Made by a program: the position numbers and the translations under genes. Positions 28,209-41,200 of a DNA stretch of 64,000 nucleotides are shown one piece after another. The DNA lies in contig CM039464.1 in the NCBI GenBank assembly GCA_022414725.1, forward strand, positions 14,013,261 through 14,077,260, written 5' to 3'. The stretch comes from Microglena sp. YARC (Eukaryota; Chlorophyta; Chlorophyceae; Chlamydomonadales; Chlamydomonadaceae). The stretch's first letter is position 1; the number at the start of each line of letters is the position of its first letter. The notes under the pieces were generated by a model. That model made no database searches. It saw nothing but the letters and a program-made list of their open reading frames with translations, and had not been told where the DNA came from.

Positions 28209-28455
28209 CAGCTAATTTGGGGGGTCTTCAGCACCCTTTCTGCACCCCTAAAGCAGCAATAATATAGGTTTGATGCCCTGTTGATTTTAGTTGTAATGAG
28301 ATGAGAAGACTGCTCCATGATTCCAATAGCTAAAAAAAATGTAAAAACGTAAAGACGGAGGTGTCTATAGAAGCAATAATATAGCCCCCATGGCACCCAT
28401 AATACAACCTTTGAAGCTAAATACAATGGTGCCAAAGACCCCCCAAATTTGCAGT
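28209..28455. mobile_element. Putative MITE with AATTTGGGGGGTCTT ends
   Basis: About 245 bp; left end AATTTGGGGGGTCTTCAGCA, right end the inverted TGGTGCCAAAGACCCCCCAA, with inner GCAATAATATAG on both sides. The open frame across it is not considered a gene. Confidence 0.6.
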
Positions 28456-28799
28456 GTGGGAAATCTAGCGTTTCAATCATTTCATTGATGGAGCACCAGT
28501 CAAAAGTTTTTTTGGCGGAGCCTCCCCCCCCCACTCCCTTCTCAAAGGGGTGACAGCCTGTCCCACCCTCGCCCTGCCCCATCTACCGCGCAGCATGCCC
28601 AGGAGTGTCTGTTCATCACATGGAACACTGCCACCCAGGGACTGAGTGAGTGAGTGAGTGAGTGAGTGCTGCCAGCATTCCTAGCTGTCTGCAATTTGCG
28701 TTTCATGACGGAGCAACCAACCAGACAACCCAATGGGTATCGTCAGGACGAAGCTCCCTTTACCAGTTGCAGATCCCCTACTACAGTACTACACCACCA

Positions 28800-28940
28800 G
28801 GGTTGTTCAGGACGCTGCGTCCTCCGTCGCAGACGCAACGTCGAAGGGTCCGTTGCGTCGCAGGACGCAACGTGGGGAGGGTTGTTGACCAGAAGGAAGG
28901 GTCCGTTGCGTCGCAAGACGCAGGCTATACAATTGGTTGC
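28800..28940. mobile_element. M7 element, inverted relative to the copy at 26830
   Basis: GGTTGTTCAGGACGCTGCGT, then AAGGGTCCGTTGCGTCGCA (twice) and GACCAGAAGGAAGGGTCCGT. Confidence 0.65.
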
Positions 28941-29036
28941 GTCTCAGGCAGCAGAGCTGGGGGTTCTCCTGAAGTACCCTGTACACCACCCCCAATGCAT
29001 GAACACATAACAGCCTGAATTTTTGTCATCATTTGC

Positions 29037-29245
29037 GCCTACTCTTTTGTAGGAGTGGCAACGCCATTCAAAGTGAATCCTCGGTGTCGCTGGTTTGTGT
29101 CGTGAGACCCACCTCCTAGGGTGAAAATCCTTTCACAACTACTTGGCTGACATGTCAGGCTTCATCACGGACAGACGGTCAGTCGGACGGACAAATGGGT
29201 AAACATGTGGGCTCCCGCCCCCTTGAGGAGGGGGCTCCGCCAAAA
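29037..29245 (-). mobile_element. M3 copy joined to an M4 copy
   Basis: M3 (29037-29141) runs directly into M4 (29140-29245: TGACATGTCAGGCTTCATCA to AGGAGGGGGCTCCGCC). Confidence 0.6.
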
Positions 29246-29339
29246 ACAAAATCCTGCTTCTTTACCTGTAGCAAACTCTCTGAATCCCACACATGCGCTC
29301 ATCTGTGTGCCTACCGGTTAGTCATGGGCCCCTTTTTCT

Positions 29340-29985
29340 TCCAGGTGCGACTCGTCACAAATTTAGCGACTCGGTGCGACCCCAGTTCGACGCACTGCCC
29401 CTCAAACCCTGCGGAGCGCGGAGCCCGGGGGGGCATTTCTGACTAGTTTAGCCAGACCTATGCGCCACCATGCAGCGACTAAATGGTTAGGCGTCGTTGA
29501 AAAAAAGCAGTGTCATGGGTGCGCCTACTCTTTTTCTGAACCCTAAACCCTAAAACCCTGCGACTACAAGAAAAGGTATCATGAGGATCAGCTCCCCTCG
29601 TCAAACAGAACCTTGCAACAATTCTTCTTCTTTTTCGGAACTCCCCTCATCAAACTTTCAGCATCATTTCTTCCATACCCAAATTGGTCAAATGTTTTGC
29701 ATTGGGTCAAATGTTTTGTCCTGTTTGACTCTACCCAGCTGCAAAAACTCCGCAGCCTTGCTCCTGATTTGTTTTGTGCGCCGCGTCGCCATTCCGTCGC
29801 TGCATGACGACGCATGGGTCCTGCTAAACTAGTCAGACCCCCCCCCCCCCCCCCCCAAAAAAAACACCCCGGGCTCCGCGCTCCGCAGGGTTCGAGGGGC
29901 AGCGCGTCGCACTGGGGTCGCACCTAGTCGCTCAATTTGCGACGTGTCGCACCAGAAAAAACAGTGAAGCTTGCGCAACCTTTGA
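29340..29985. mobile_element. Inverted pair of family M6 elements
   Basis: First copy 29340-29500 (GTGCGACTCGTCACAAATTT, CTGCGGAGCGCGGAGCCC, TGACTAGTTTAGC). Second copy in reverse 29770-29985 with poly-C/poly-A and CAGAAAAAACAGTG. Others at 58253-58415 and 60895-61092. Confidence 0.6.
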
Positions 29986-30423
29986 CGATCACTGGTGGCC
30001 AAAGCCAGGGATGATTTTCCCGCCATTATAGGGATCGCTACTTTTGACCCCGTTTTGGCCCAAATTGCCGCTATAAGAAAAGTAAGATAAAGTTAGAAAA
30101 AAAAAACTTTCAGACTAACAAAAAAATCCCTGGCCAAAGCCCTCTGAGAGTTTACGTGATACATGCAGAGCCCCTCCCCAATTGTGCCTGTAAACACACA
30201 CGTCCCAGTCAAAAATGTGCTTCAAAACCAGGGGGAACACGCACGTCTCAGTCAAAATATAAAAATAACTGTCCAAAGTGTGTGTGAAAACACGCACATC
30301 TCTCTTACAGTGTGCGTGAAAACATGCACTCAACCCTCTGGAGTGTGCATGCTGTTTTAAGACTTTATCACGCAAACACGTACGTTTTGAACTACCCCGA
30401 CCTGGTTCACCGGTGGCCAACAG

Positions 30424-30805
30424 TATCTTCTTGAACAACGATATCGAACAATGATATCGAACTATGATACTGAACAATGATACTGAACAATGATACTGAA
30501 CAATGATACTGAACAATGATCTTGAACAATGATATCGAACTATGATACTGAACAATGATACTGAACAATGATACTGAACAATGATACTGAACAATGATAC
30601 TGAACAATGATACTGAACAAATATCTTGAACAATGATCTTGAACAATGATCTTGAACAACGATCTTGAACAATGATCTTGAACAATGATCTTGAACAATG
30701 ATCTTGAACAATAATATCGAACAACGATATTGAACAACGATATTGAACAATGATATCGAACGATGATATCGAACAACGATATCGAACAATGATATCGAAC
30801 TCAGC
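30424..30805 (+). repeat. GAACAATGATACT minisatellite, about 30 units of 12-13 bp
   Basis: Units vary between GAACAATGATACT, GAACAATGATCTT and GAACAACGATATC, arranged in blocks. The long minus-strand open frames with repeated Ile/Val/Gln/Ser are by-products. Confidence 0.9.
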
Positions 30806-30834
30806 ATGACCGACGGGCAGCTTTGAGCACATCT

Positions 30835-31038
30835 CACGTACTTTTTCTTTTCAGCTACGAGCAGCAGCTTCAAGGCAGCTCCCTGGGCTCTCTCTTCATC
30901 CAAACATAACACACCTTAAGCGCCTGGAAGCTGATATCGTCAGCTTTCCAGTGCTCCTGGGATCTTTGGGTTTGGCCCAGTGGCAGTCTCAGGGAGCTGC
31001 CTAGAAGCTGGTGCTGGTAGCCAAAACGAATTGCAGTG
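30835..31038 (+). mobile_element. hAT-like MITE, family M1, directly after the HROB-like stop codon
   Basis: TTTTCTTTTCAGCTACGAGC at one end and CTGCCTAGAAGCTGGTGCTG with TTGCAGTG at the other. It ends nine bases from the HROB-like stop, so the 3' UTR likely lies in it. Confidence 0.75.
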
Positions 31039-31046
31039 GTAGCCGA

Positions 31047-32258
31047 TCAAAATCCCAAACCGTCATCCAGCTCTAACATCTCCTCATCTTCTCCCATCAG
31101 CATATCCAAGAGGCTCTGTTTAGCCCTCTTCCTGCTGGATTCTGCACCCACACTTTGACCCTCAGTGCCAGACATTGATGCAGTTGGAGGCGGCACTGTG
31201 CCCTTGAACGGAATGCTGCGTGATGTTTTGTGCTCATGACCGGAGGAGAGGGGCACATTCTGCACAGTTGCTAGCACCTCTCGTCTGGATTCGTAGTCTT
31301 GTAAGGAGCCCGAAGGGGTTGATGAAGGCGGAAGTTTGGGCATACGCACAATAGGTTTGGCTTGGGAGCCACCAGATGGAAGGTGGGATAGGCGGGCTGA
31401 GGGTGGTGGCATTTGTGAAGGCGGAGCTTGAGGCCCCTGCTGTTCATTTTTCTGCCATGGTGGCTTCTGGCTTACTGGTACCGCCTGCTTTGTGTGAGGT
31501 TCATGCTGCAGCATCTGTCGGTGTTGCGGCTGGGTGGATGGCTGCGCACCTCTCAGGGTCTGAGGTTTGCTTGCATTCGGATAGATCTGCTTCTCATTCC
31601 TCCCCGTAGATGGGCTACCCTGGCACTTCTCCTCCAAGCCTTTGCCAGCGCTGCCACCACTGAACCAAGCCTGGCTGCTATTGAAGAGTCCCCCCAGAGG
31701 CTCCCTCACATCTTCTTGTCCCACCTGTGAGTCTGCTGCCCACGCACCTGTCCTGTTTCCATACGCATCACTGCTTCCAGCAAACCCACGACCAATGATG
31801 CCAGACGTTGTAACACCAACCTGATCACTACCACTGTCTCTACCCAAGCCGCCTACACTGTCTGCCTTGGGTGCATTCCACAAAGCCTGTTGTGATCCCA
31901 CCACCCGGTCGGCTGGCTCTCGGCGAATGCACGCAAAATCACTGGATGAAGGTGGAGAAGATATCCTGGAAGCTTGGCCGGTGTGAGTACCCAAGCCATG
32001 GCCGGCAAGGGGGCCAATAGCCTTGGCTTGCTTCATCATTCGTAGATTGGTGGCTTGCAAGTCTGGGGGAGCCATATCTTCAGCAGGCTTACAAGGATCA
32101 TCCTCGAACTGACCGATATTGCTTGCCCAGCTCATGGTCGGAGAGGGTGGCAGTAGGGTATTGGGTGCTGGAGGGGGAAAGGGCCGTGAGGAGCCTGCAC
32201 CGTGTGCTGATGTATCCCTCCCAATAGTCACCGGTCGTTCAGGATGTGCATACACCCC
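31047..32258 (-). CDS. HROB: HROB-like exon 6 (last)
   Basis: 403 codons and TGA, acceptor CTCCCACAG. Begins GVYAHPERP (end of the OB-fold), then low-complexity sequence; GSLQDYESRRE and KRAKQSLLDMLM are the only parts that look ordered. Confidence 0.85.
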   Translation of the reverse strand, partial: GVYAHPERPVTIGRDTSAHGAGSSRPFPPPAPNTLLPPSPTMSWASNIGQFEDDPCKPAEDMAPPDLQATNLRMMKQAKAIGPLAGHGLGTHTGQASRISSPPSSSDFACIRREPADRVVGSQQALWNAPKADSVGGLGRDSGSDQVGVTTSGIIGRGFAGSSDAYGNRTGAWAADSQVGQEDVREPLGGLFNSSQAWFSGGSAGKGLEEKCQGSPSTGRNEKQIYPNASKPQTLRGAQPSTQPQHRQMLQHEPHTKQAVPVSQKPPWQKNEQQGPQAPPSQMPPPSARLSHLPSGGSQAKPIVRMPKLPPSSTPSGSLQDYESRREVLATVQNVPLSSGHEHKTSRSIPFKGTVPPPTASMSGTEGQSVGAESSRKRAKQSLLDMLMGEDEEMLELDDGLGF

Positions 32259-35200
32259 CTGTGGGAGCCTAGAATTTGAGCGGACGGCTGGGAAGGCCTG
32301 GAGGGTGGTTGGAAGAGAGTCATATGCCTTGAGTAGTGGTTTTTTAATTTGTTTTTAAAGTTGTGAAAGGATTTCCACCCCTGAAGGTGCCTAGAACTTG
32401 AGCGGATAGCTGGCAAGGCATGAAGGGTGGTTGGAAGAGAGTCATCTGCCTTGATAGTTTTTTTTTGAAGTTGTGAAAGGATTTTTGCCCCTGGAGGCGC
32501 CTAGAACTTGAGCGTACGGCTGGGAAGGCCTGGAGGGTGGTGGAAAGAGGTTCATCTGCCTTGAGTAGTTTTATTTTTTTAGTTGTGAAAGAATTGTCAC
32601 CCCTGGAAGTGACTAGAATTTGAGAGGATGGCTGGAAAGGCCTGGAGGGTGGTGAAAAGAGAGTCATCTGCCTTGAGTAGTTTTTTGTTTGTTTTGTAAG
32701 TTGTGCATGGATTTTCATCCCCGGAGGTGGGTCCCCTTACACGAACAGCGACACCAAGGATTCGGTTTGAATGGCGTTGCCACTCCTACAAAAGGGTAGG
32801 CTTGTGATCTTCCGTAGTAGACGGTAATGATAAGGCCTGATAGGGCATGGCCTTATAGCAATTCAGGGGATGAACTGGACTAACGTTTCGTACTTCGTCG
32901 AGAATTCTCGAGAATTCCAGGCCAAATTGTCGAGAATACTCGGATTTCCAGGCCAAAATTCTCTACGTGGCACCAAGTACGAGTTCTCGCGGAAATGTTT
33001 TGTCCAGTTCATCCCCTGAATTGCTATAAGGGAGCCCCGTCTTACGGTAGGGAACGAGCTGCTACTTTACCTGGACAAAGCTACCATGGCGGTTGACAGC
33101 GACCGCGAACACTAAAGCGCACCCGTAGGGATTCAAACCCCGCACCATTGAGCCATTCGTCGAAACGGGATGTAGAATATGGTAGTATATTTAGCCCCTC
33201 CTGTCACGGTTGGGCGAGTCTCTTTAGCCTATTTGGCCCGCCCCTGGACTGCAACATACATACCTACAAACATACATACATATGGGAGCCCATACCATAT
33301 CTTACACGCGCTATTCCTCACATCTTCAAGGATGGTTAAACAACATAGGTAAGGGAGAGGCTGTTTGGAATGGTTTGGTGTGGCAGCACCACAGTTTAGT
33401 GGATCAGCTGATACCTGCACCATCTTTCAACCCAGTTTACCATTGTTGGCGGAGCCTCCCCTCAGAAAGTGTATATAACGTTTGGTGTGGCAGCATCACA
33501 GTTCAGTGGATCAGCTGATCCCTGCACCGTCTTTCAACCCAATTTACCATGGTTGAAGGACCCTCCCCTCAGAAATTGTATATAATGTTTGGTGTGGCGG
33601 CATCACAGTTCAGTAGATAAGCTGATCCCTGCACAGCCTTCCTGATCCGTTGTATACTTCCCGTGTACCGAGGGTTCGAATCCCTCTCAAAAGCTTAAGA
33701 ACAAGTTCTATGCAGCGTCGCCTGCGACGCTAAAAATGGCGGAGAGTGGTTGCAAGGGAGCGACAGATGGCAACGGAAGCGAGTTAGTTACGAGACCGTT
33801 GGCTGACGTGTCGGGCTTCATCACGGTCAGACGGATGGGTGGATGGATGGACGAACGGACAAATGGGTAACACTGGGGGCTCCCGCCCCCCAGAAGGGGG
33901 GGCTCCGCCAAAAGTACTAAGCAAATGCTTTTTGTTTCAGCCTTAGAGCAAGGTTATGCCTTTGCCTTCTCATGATTAAGCTGATCCCTGCACTGTCATT
34001 CAACCCAGTTTACCATTGTTGGCGGAGCCCCCCCTCCTGGGGAGTAGGAGGCCCCAGATTCAACCCCTTTGTCCGTCTGTGCGTCCGACCGCCTCCCTGA
34101 GACGAAGCCTGACATGTCAGCCAACTGTTTTGCAACTAACTGGCTTCGGTTTGCTCCATTCTGCTGCCACCTGTTGCTCCGATAGCCAACAATCTCCGCC
34201 AATTTCCAGCATCGCTTGCGACGCTGCCTAGGACTTGTCAGAAACTGTGTAGGCCCAAACAAGGTGAACAGCAATGCAGAAAACGCACACACTCACCTGA
34301 AGGATGTTATTTGCAGTGATCATGGCAAACAAGATGTTCCGTTGAGGACTGAATATGGACACCTGCGAGCATTGGTAGGCCGTCAGCGGGGAAAAAGTAA
34401 TGATAACGCCTGTCATCATCCATTGCTTTGGCACCTAACAAGTCCCGGTGTGACTTGGCATTACAAATTATATGATATCATATTGCCGTTCCCTAAACAT
34501 AACAGTAGCACCAGGTCTACTAACACACCTGCTGCAACATAACCGTAGCGCCAGGTCCCAGAGCAGGCTCTGCGTCCAGCACTTGTCGCTGTATGGCAGC
34601 ACTCATACTGCCGGTCGGATCCTGCAGCCACACAAAGCCTGTTTTGGTATTCACAGTGCATGCATGTCAGAAAGTACGCAGTAATACTGCCAGTGGGATC
34701 CTGCAAATACACAAAGCCTGTTAAGATATTTACTAAGCCTGTTTTAGTATTTACAGTGCAAGCAAATAAGATAGTATGCACTCATACTGCCAGTGGGATC
34801 CTGTAGCGACACAAAAACTATCTTGGTATTCACAAAGCCACAATGGAATCCTGCAGATACACAAAGCCTGTTTTGGAATCAACAGCGCAAGCATGTAAGA
34901 TAGTATGCACTCATACTGCCAGTGGGATCCTGTAGCGACGACACTAAGCCTGTTTTGGTACTCACAAAGCTACAGTGGGATCCTGTAGCGACAACACTAA
35001 GCCTGTTTGGTACTCACAAAGCTACAGTGGGATCCTGTAGCGACAACACTAAGCCTGTTTTGGTACTCACAAAGCTACAGTGGAGATCCTGTAGCGACAA
35101 CACTAAGCCTGTTTTGGTACTCACAAAGCTACAGTGGGATCCTGTAGCGACAACACTAAGCCTGTTTTGGTACTCACAAAGCTACAGTGGGATCCTGTAG

Positions 35201-38200
35201 CGACAACACTAAGCCTGTTTTGGTACTCACAAAGCTACAGGGGATCCTGTAGCGACAACACTAAGCCTGTTTTTGGTACTCACAAAGCTACAGTGGGATC
35301 CTGTAGCGACAACACTAAGCCTGTTTTGGTACTCACAAAGCTACAGTGGGATCCTGTAGCGACAACACTAAGCCTGTTTTGGTACTCACAAAGCTACAGT
35401 GGATCCTGTAGCGACAACACTAAGCCTGTTTTGGTACTCACAAAGCTACAGTGGATCCTGTAGCGACAACACTAAGCCTGTTTTGGTACTCACAAAGCTA
35501 CAGTGGGATCCTGTAGCGACAACACTAAGCCTGTTTTGGTACTCACAAAGCTACAGTGGGATCCTGTAGCGACAACACTAAGCCTGTTTTGGTACTCACA
35601 AAGCTACAGTGGGGATCCTGTAGCGACAACACTAAGCCTGTTTTTGGTACTCACAAAGCTACAGTGGGATCCTGTAGCGAGCAACACTAAGCCTGTTTTG
35701 TACTCACAAAGCTACAGTGGGATCCTGTAGCGACAACACTAAGCCTGTTTTGGTACTCACAAAGCTACAGTGGGATCCTGTAGCGACAACACTAAGCCTG
35801 TTTGGTACTCACAAAGCTACAGTGCCTGTAGCGACGACACTAAGCCTGTTTTGTACTCACAAAGCTACAGTGGGATCCTGTAGCGACAACACTAAGCCTG
35901 TTTTGTACTCACAAAGCTACAGTGGGATCCTGTAGCGACAACACTAAGCCTGTTTTGGTACTCACAAAGCTACAGTGGGATCCTGTAGCGACAACACTAA
36001 GCCTGTTTTTGTACTCACAAAGCTACAGTGGGAAGTAGCGACAACACTAAGCCTGTTTTGTACTCACAAAGCTACAGTGGGATCCTGTAGCACAACACTA
36101 AGCCTGTTTGTACTCACAAAGCTACAGTGGGATCCTGTAGCGACAAACACTAAGCCTGTTTTGGTACTCACAAAGCTACAGGGATCCGTAGCGACAACAC
36201 TAAGCCTGTTTTGGACTCACAAAGCTACACAGCGACAACACTAAGCTTTGGTACTCACAAAAGCTACAGTGGATCTGTTAGCTAAGCCTGTTTTGTACTC
36301 ACAAAGCTACAGTGACCTGTAGCGACAACACTAAGCCTGTTTTGGTACTCACAAAGCTACAGTGATCCTGTACTTGCGACAACACTAAGCCTGTTTTGTA
36401 CTCACAAAGCTACAGTGGGATCCTAGCGACAACACTAAGCCTGTTTGTACTCACAAAGCTACAGTGGGATCTGTAGCGACAACACTAAGCCTGTTTCTAC
36501 TCACAAAGCTACAGTGGGATCCTGTAGCACAACACTAAGCCTGTTTTGGTACTCACAAAAGCTACAGTGGATCCTGTTTTAGCACAACACTAAGCCTGTT
36601 TGTACTCACAAAGCTACAGTGGGATCCTGTAGCGACAACACTAAGCCTGTTTGGTACTCACAAAGCTACAGTGGGATCTGTAGCGACAACACTAAGCCTG
36701 TTTTGTACTCACAAAGCTACAGTGGGATCCTGTAGCGACAACACTAAGCCTGTTTTGGTACTCACAAAGCTACAGTGGGATCCTGTAGCGACAACACTAA
36801 GCCTGTTTTGGTACTCACAAAGCTACAGTGGGATCCCTGTAGCGACAACACTAAGCCTGTTTTGGTACTCACAAAGCTACAGTGGGATCCTGTAGCGACA
36901 ACACTAAGCCTGTTTTTGTACTCACAAAAGCTACAGTGGGATCCTGTATAGCGACAACACTAAGCCTGTTTTTGGTACTCACAAAGCATACAGTGGGATC
37001 CTGTAAGCGACAACACTAAGCCTGTTTTGGTTACTCACAAAGCCTGTTGGACAGCGCTGGGATCCTGTAGCGACAACACTAAGCCTGTTTTGGTACTCAC
37101 AAAGCTACAGTGGGATCCTGTAGCGACAACACTAAGCCTGTTTTGGTACTCACCTGTTAAAGCTACAGTGGGATCCTGTAGCGACAAACACTAAGCCTGT
37201 TTTGGTACTCACAAAGCTACAGTGGATCCTGTAGCGACAACACTAAGCCTGTTTTGGTACTCACAAAGCTACAGTGGGATCCTGTAGCGACAACACTAAG
37301 CCTGTTTTGGTACTCACAAAGCTACAGTGGGATCCTGTAGCGACAACACTAAGCCTGTTTGGTACTCACAAAGCTACAGTGGGATCCTGTAGCGACAACA
37401 CTAAGCCTGTTTTGGTACTCACAAAGCTACAGTGGGATCCTGTAGCGACAACACTAAGCCTGTTTTTTTTTGGTACTCACAAAGCTACAGTGGATCCTGT
37501 AGCGACAACACTAAGCCTGTTTGGTACTCACAAAGCTACAGTGGGATCCTGTAGCGACAACACTAAGCCTGTTTTGGTACTCACAAAGCTACAGTGGGAT
37601 CCTGTAGCGACAACACTAAGCCTGTTTTGGTACTCACAAAGCTACAGTGGGATCCTGTAGCGACAACACTAAGCCTGTTTTGGTACTCACAAAGCTACAG
37701 TGGGATCCTGTAGCGACAACACTAAGCCTGTTTTTGGTACTCACAAAGCTACAGTGGGATCCTGTAGCGACAACACTAAGCCTGTTTTGGTACTCACAAA
37801 GCTACAGTGGGATCCTGTAGCGACAACACTAAGCCTGTTTTGGTACTCACAAAGCTACAGTGGGATCCTGTAGCGCGACAACCACTAAAGCCTGTTTTGC
37901 GGTACTCACAAAGCTACATGGGATCCTGTAGCGACAACACTAAGCCCTGTTGGTACTTCACAAAGCTACAGGTGGGTCCTGTAGCGACAACACCTAAGCC
38001 TGTTTTGGTACTCACAAAAAAGCTACAAGTGGGATCCTGTAGCGACAACACTAAGCCTGTTTTAGTACTCACAAAGCTACCAGTTGGATCCTTAGCGACA
38101 AAACACTAAGCCTGTTTTGGTACTCACAAATCTACAGTGGGATCCTGTAGCGACAACACTAAGCCTGTTTTTACTCACAAAGCTACACGTGGATCTGTAG

Positions 38201-41200
38201 CGACAACACTAAGCCTCTACTCACAAAGCTACTGATTCAGCGACAACACTAAGGTACTCACAAAGCTACATGGGATCCTGTAGCGACACACTAAGCCTGT
38301 TTTGGTACCAAAGCACAGTGGGATCCTGTAGCGACAACACTAAGCCTGTTTGGTACTCACAAAGCTACAGTGGGGATCCTATGTTAGCGACAACGACTAA
38401 GCCGTTTTTATACAACAAAAGCTACAGTGGGAAAGTTTTGGTACTCACAAAGCTTTACAGTGGGGATCCTGTAGCGACAACACTAAGCCTGCTTTTCTGT
38501 ACCATCCATAAGCTTCACTGGATCCTCCTGTACGCGATCTGAACAACACTAAGCCTGTTTCCTTGTTGTAAGCCTGTTTTTACAAAGCTACTACTAGTGG
38601 GATACAGTGGGATCCGTAGCGACAACACAAGCCTCGTTTTTGCACATGGATCCTGTTAAACTCACAAAGCTACAAAGGTGGGAAATCCTGAATAGCGACA
38701 AACACTAAACCCTGTTTTGGTAACTCACAAAGCTACAGTGGGGATCCCTTGTGGCGACAACACTAAGCCTGTTTTGGTACTCACAAGTACTGGGATCCTG
38801 TAGCGACAACACACAAGCCTTTCCTTTGTACTCACAAAGCACAGTGAGGGAGTCCTGTAGCGACAACAGCTACAGCCTGTTTTGGTACTCACAAAGCTAC
38901 GGCTCGGCGGATCCTGTATCGTACAACACTAAGCCTGTTTTTACCACACATCAGCGACTCAGTGTATTCCTGTAGCGACAACACTAAGCCTGTTTTGTGT
39001 ACACAAAGCTACATGGATCCGCGACAACACTAAGCCCATTGTTGGTACTCAAAAGCTACAGAATCCGTAGCGAACACTAAGCCTGTTTTGGTACTCACAA
39101 AGCTACTCTACCAGTTGTAGCGAACAACAACTAAGCCCTGTTTATCACAAAGCTACGAGTATCCCGTACCAGCGACAACACTAAGCCTGGTTTTGTACTC
39201 CAAGCTCAAGTGGGACCGTACGACAACACTTAAGCCTGTTTTGTAACTCACAAACACCAGTGTTACGACAACACTAATGCTTGTTTTGTATCACAAAGCT
39301 ACAGTGGAGATCCTTTTGTAGCCAACACTAAGTCCCTGTTTGCTTTATCACAAAGCTACATGATCCTGTACCGACAACACATTCCTGTTTGACTCACAAA
39401 GCTACAGTGGGATTCCTGTAGCACACCACTAAGCTGTTTTGTATCTCACAAAAGCTACAGTGATCCGTAGCACACACTAAGCCTGTCTTTGGTACTCACA
39501 AAGCTCAGTGGATCCTGTAGCGACACACTAAGCCGTTTGTACTCACAAAGCCCTACAGTGGTGATCTTTGTACGACAACACCTAAGCCTGTGGTGGTACT
39601 CACAAAGCTACATGATTCCTGTAGACAACACTAAATGTCCTGTTTGGGTAACTCACAAAACTACAGTGGGATCCTGTTTATGCGACAACCACTAAACTCC
39701 TGTTTTTACGTCACAAAGCTAGCAGTTCGGATCCTGTTTTACTGACAGACATCTAAGCCTTGTTTTTGTTATCTCACATAAGCTACAGTGGATCTGTATG
39801 CGACTATACACTAAGCCTGTTTTGTACTCACTCAAAGCATACTAGTGGTATCCTTATATAGCGACAACCCATAGCCGTCTTGTACTCACAAACTATCGTC
39901 TCGGATCCTGATAGCGACAACAGCTAAGCCTGTTTTATGGACTCACAAATCTACGGTTCGGTTATCTTTATCTATCAACTCTCATAGCCTGTTCGGTACT
40001 CACATAAGTCTGTCTCCTAATATGCGTGTAGAGTCGCTGTGAGCGAGCCTCACACTATTCAGTCCTGGCTTCCAGGTATACTCACAAAGCCATTACCTGA
40101 GCGACATAACTATACGTCTTTTTTTTTCTTGACTCACAAAACTACTAGGGATCCCCTGTAGCGACAACACTAAGCCTTGTTTTGTACTCACAAAACTAAA
40201 CAGTGGGTATTCCTCTGTCTACGTACACACTAAGCCTCGTTTGGACTCATCAAAGCTTACATGTCCATTAGCCGACAACACTTACAGCCTGTTTTAGTAC
40301 CACATAGCTACGGCGGATCCTTGTAGCTACAACATCTAAGCCTGTTTAGTACTCACAAACTACATGGGATCCTGTCTAGCGACAACACATATCCTTGTTT
40401 TGTAACTCACAAGCTACAGGTGGATCTTGCTAGCGACAACATCTAAGCCTGTTTTGTACTTCACCAAAGCACTATGGATCTCTACTTGCAATCACCCGAC
40501 AATCACTAAAGCCTGTTATTATTGTCGTCCCGTGGTACTCACATTATAGCTACTTATTAATCCTGTGCATCCCGTGAATATCGATCAACACTTAATTGCA
40601 TCCCTCGTGTCCTCGGACACAACACCGCCCTGAGTGTATCCGCCCGTTCAGCCGAGCAAACACTAAGCCTGTTTTAAGTACTCAGCATTAATCGCTACTC
40701 ATCATCGAGTACCCTCCGGAATCCTCTATATCTGAATCGTTTAAATCGCATCTCCCATATCACTAAGTCTTCATTGTTGCTCTTTGAGTGTACTTCACAA
40801 AGCCCACAGTAGGTAGTCCGCCTCTCAACCGCCTGACGATACACTCCACTTTGATTATCCTTACGTATCACAAACGCTATCAGACTCAAGTCAATATTCT
40901 ACCTTACAGACCATCTATACCGGCGCTGCTTGTCTTGTCGCTATTGCGGCAGGTGCTATCGTCCATCAGAAGCCTACAAGTGGGATCTTTTGACGGACCT
41001 TAAGCCTTTTTTACGGGTGACCAAGCCTCATACAAAGCATCACCTCTTGCTTTCTCTTCTTTTCTATGTCATCAACATAAGCCTTCTTTGTACTCACAAA
41101 GCACAGGACTCTTTAGCGACAACACTAACCTGTTTTGTGTTATCTATCAAAGCACAGTGGATCCTTTAGCTGACAACAGCGTAGAGCGCGTGTTCCTCTC

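Noticed and set aside
28193..28582. 129-codon open frame on the minus strand
   Set aside because: It spans a MITE-like element with inverted ends (AATTTGGGGGGTCTT) and shows no protein-like pattern.
30115..30912. 265-codon frame with repeated Ile-Val-Gln-Tyr-His-Cys-Ser
   Set aside because: It is a reading of a 12-13-bp minisatellite, and its ends run into an M1 MITE and other repeats.
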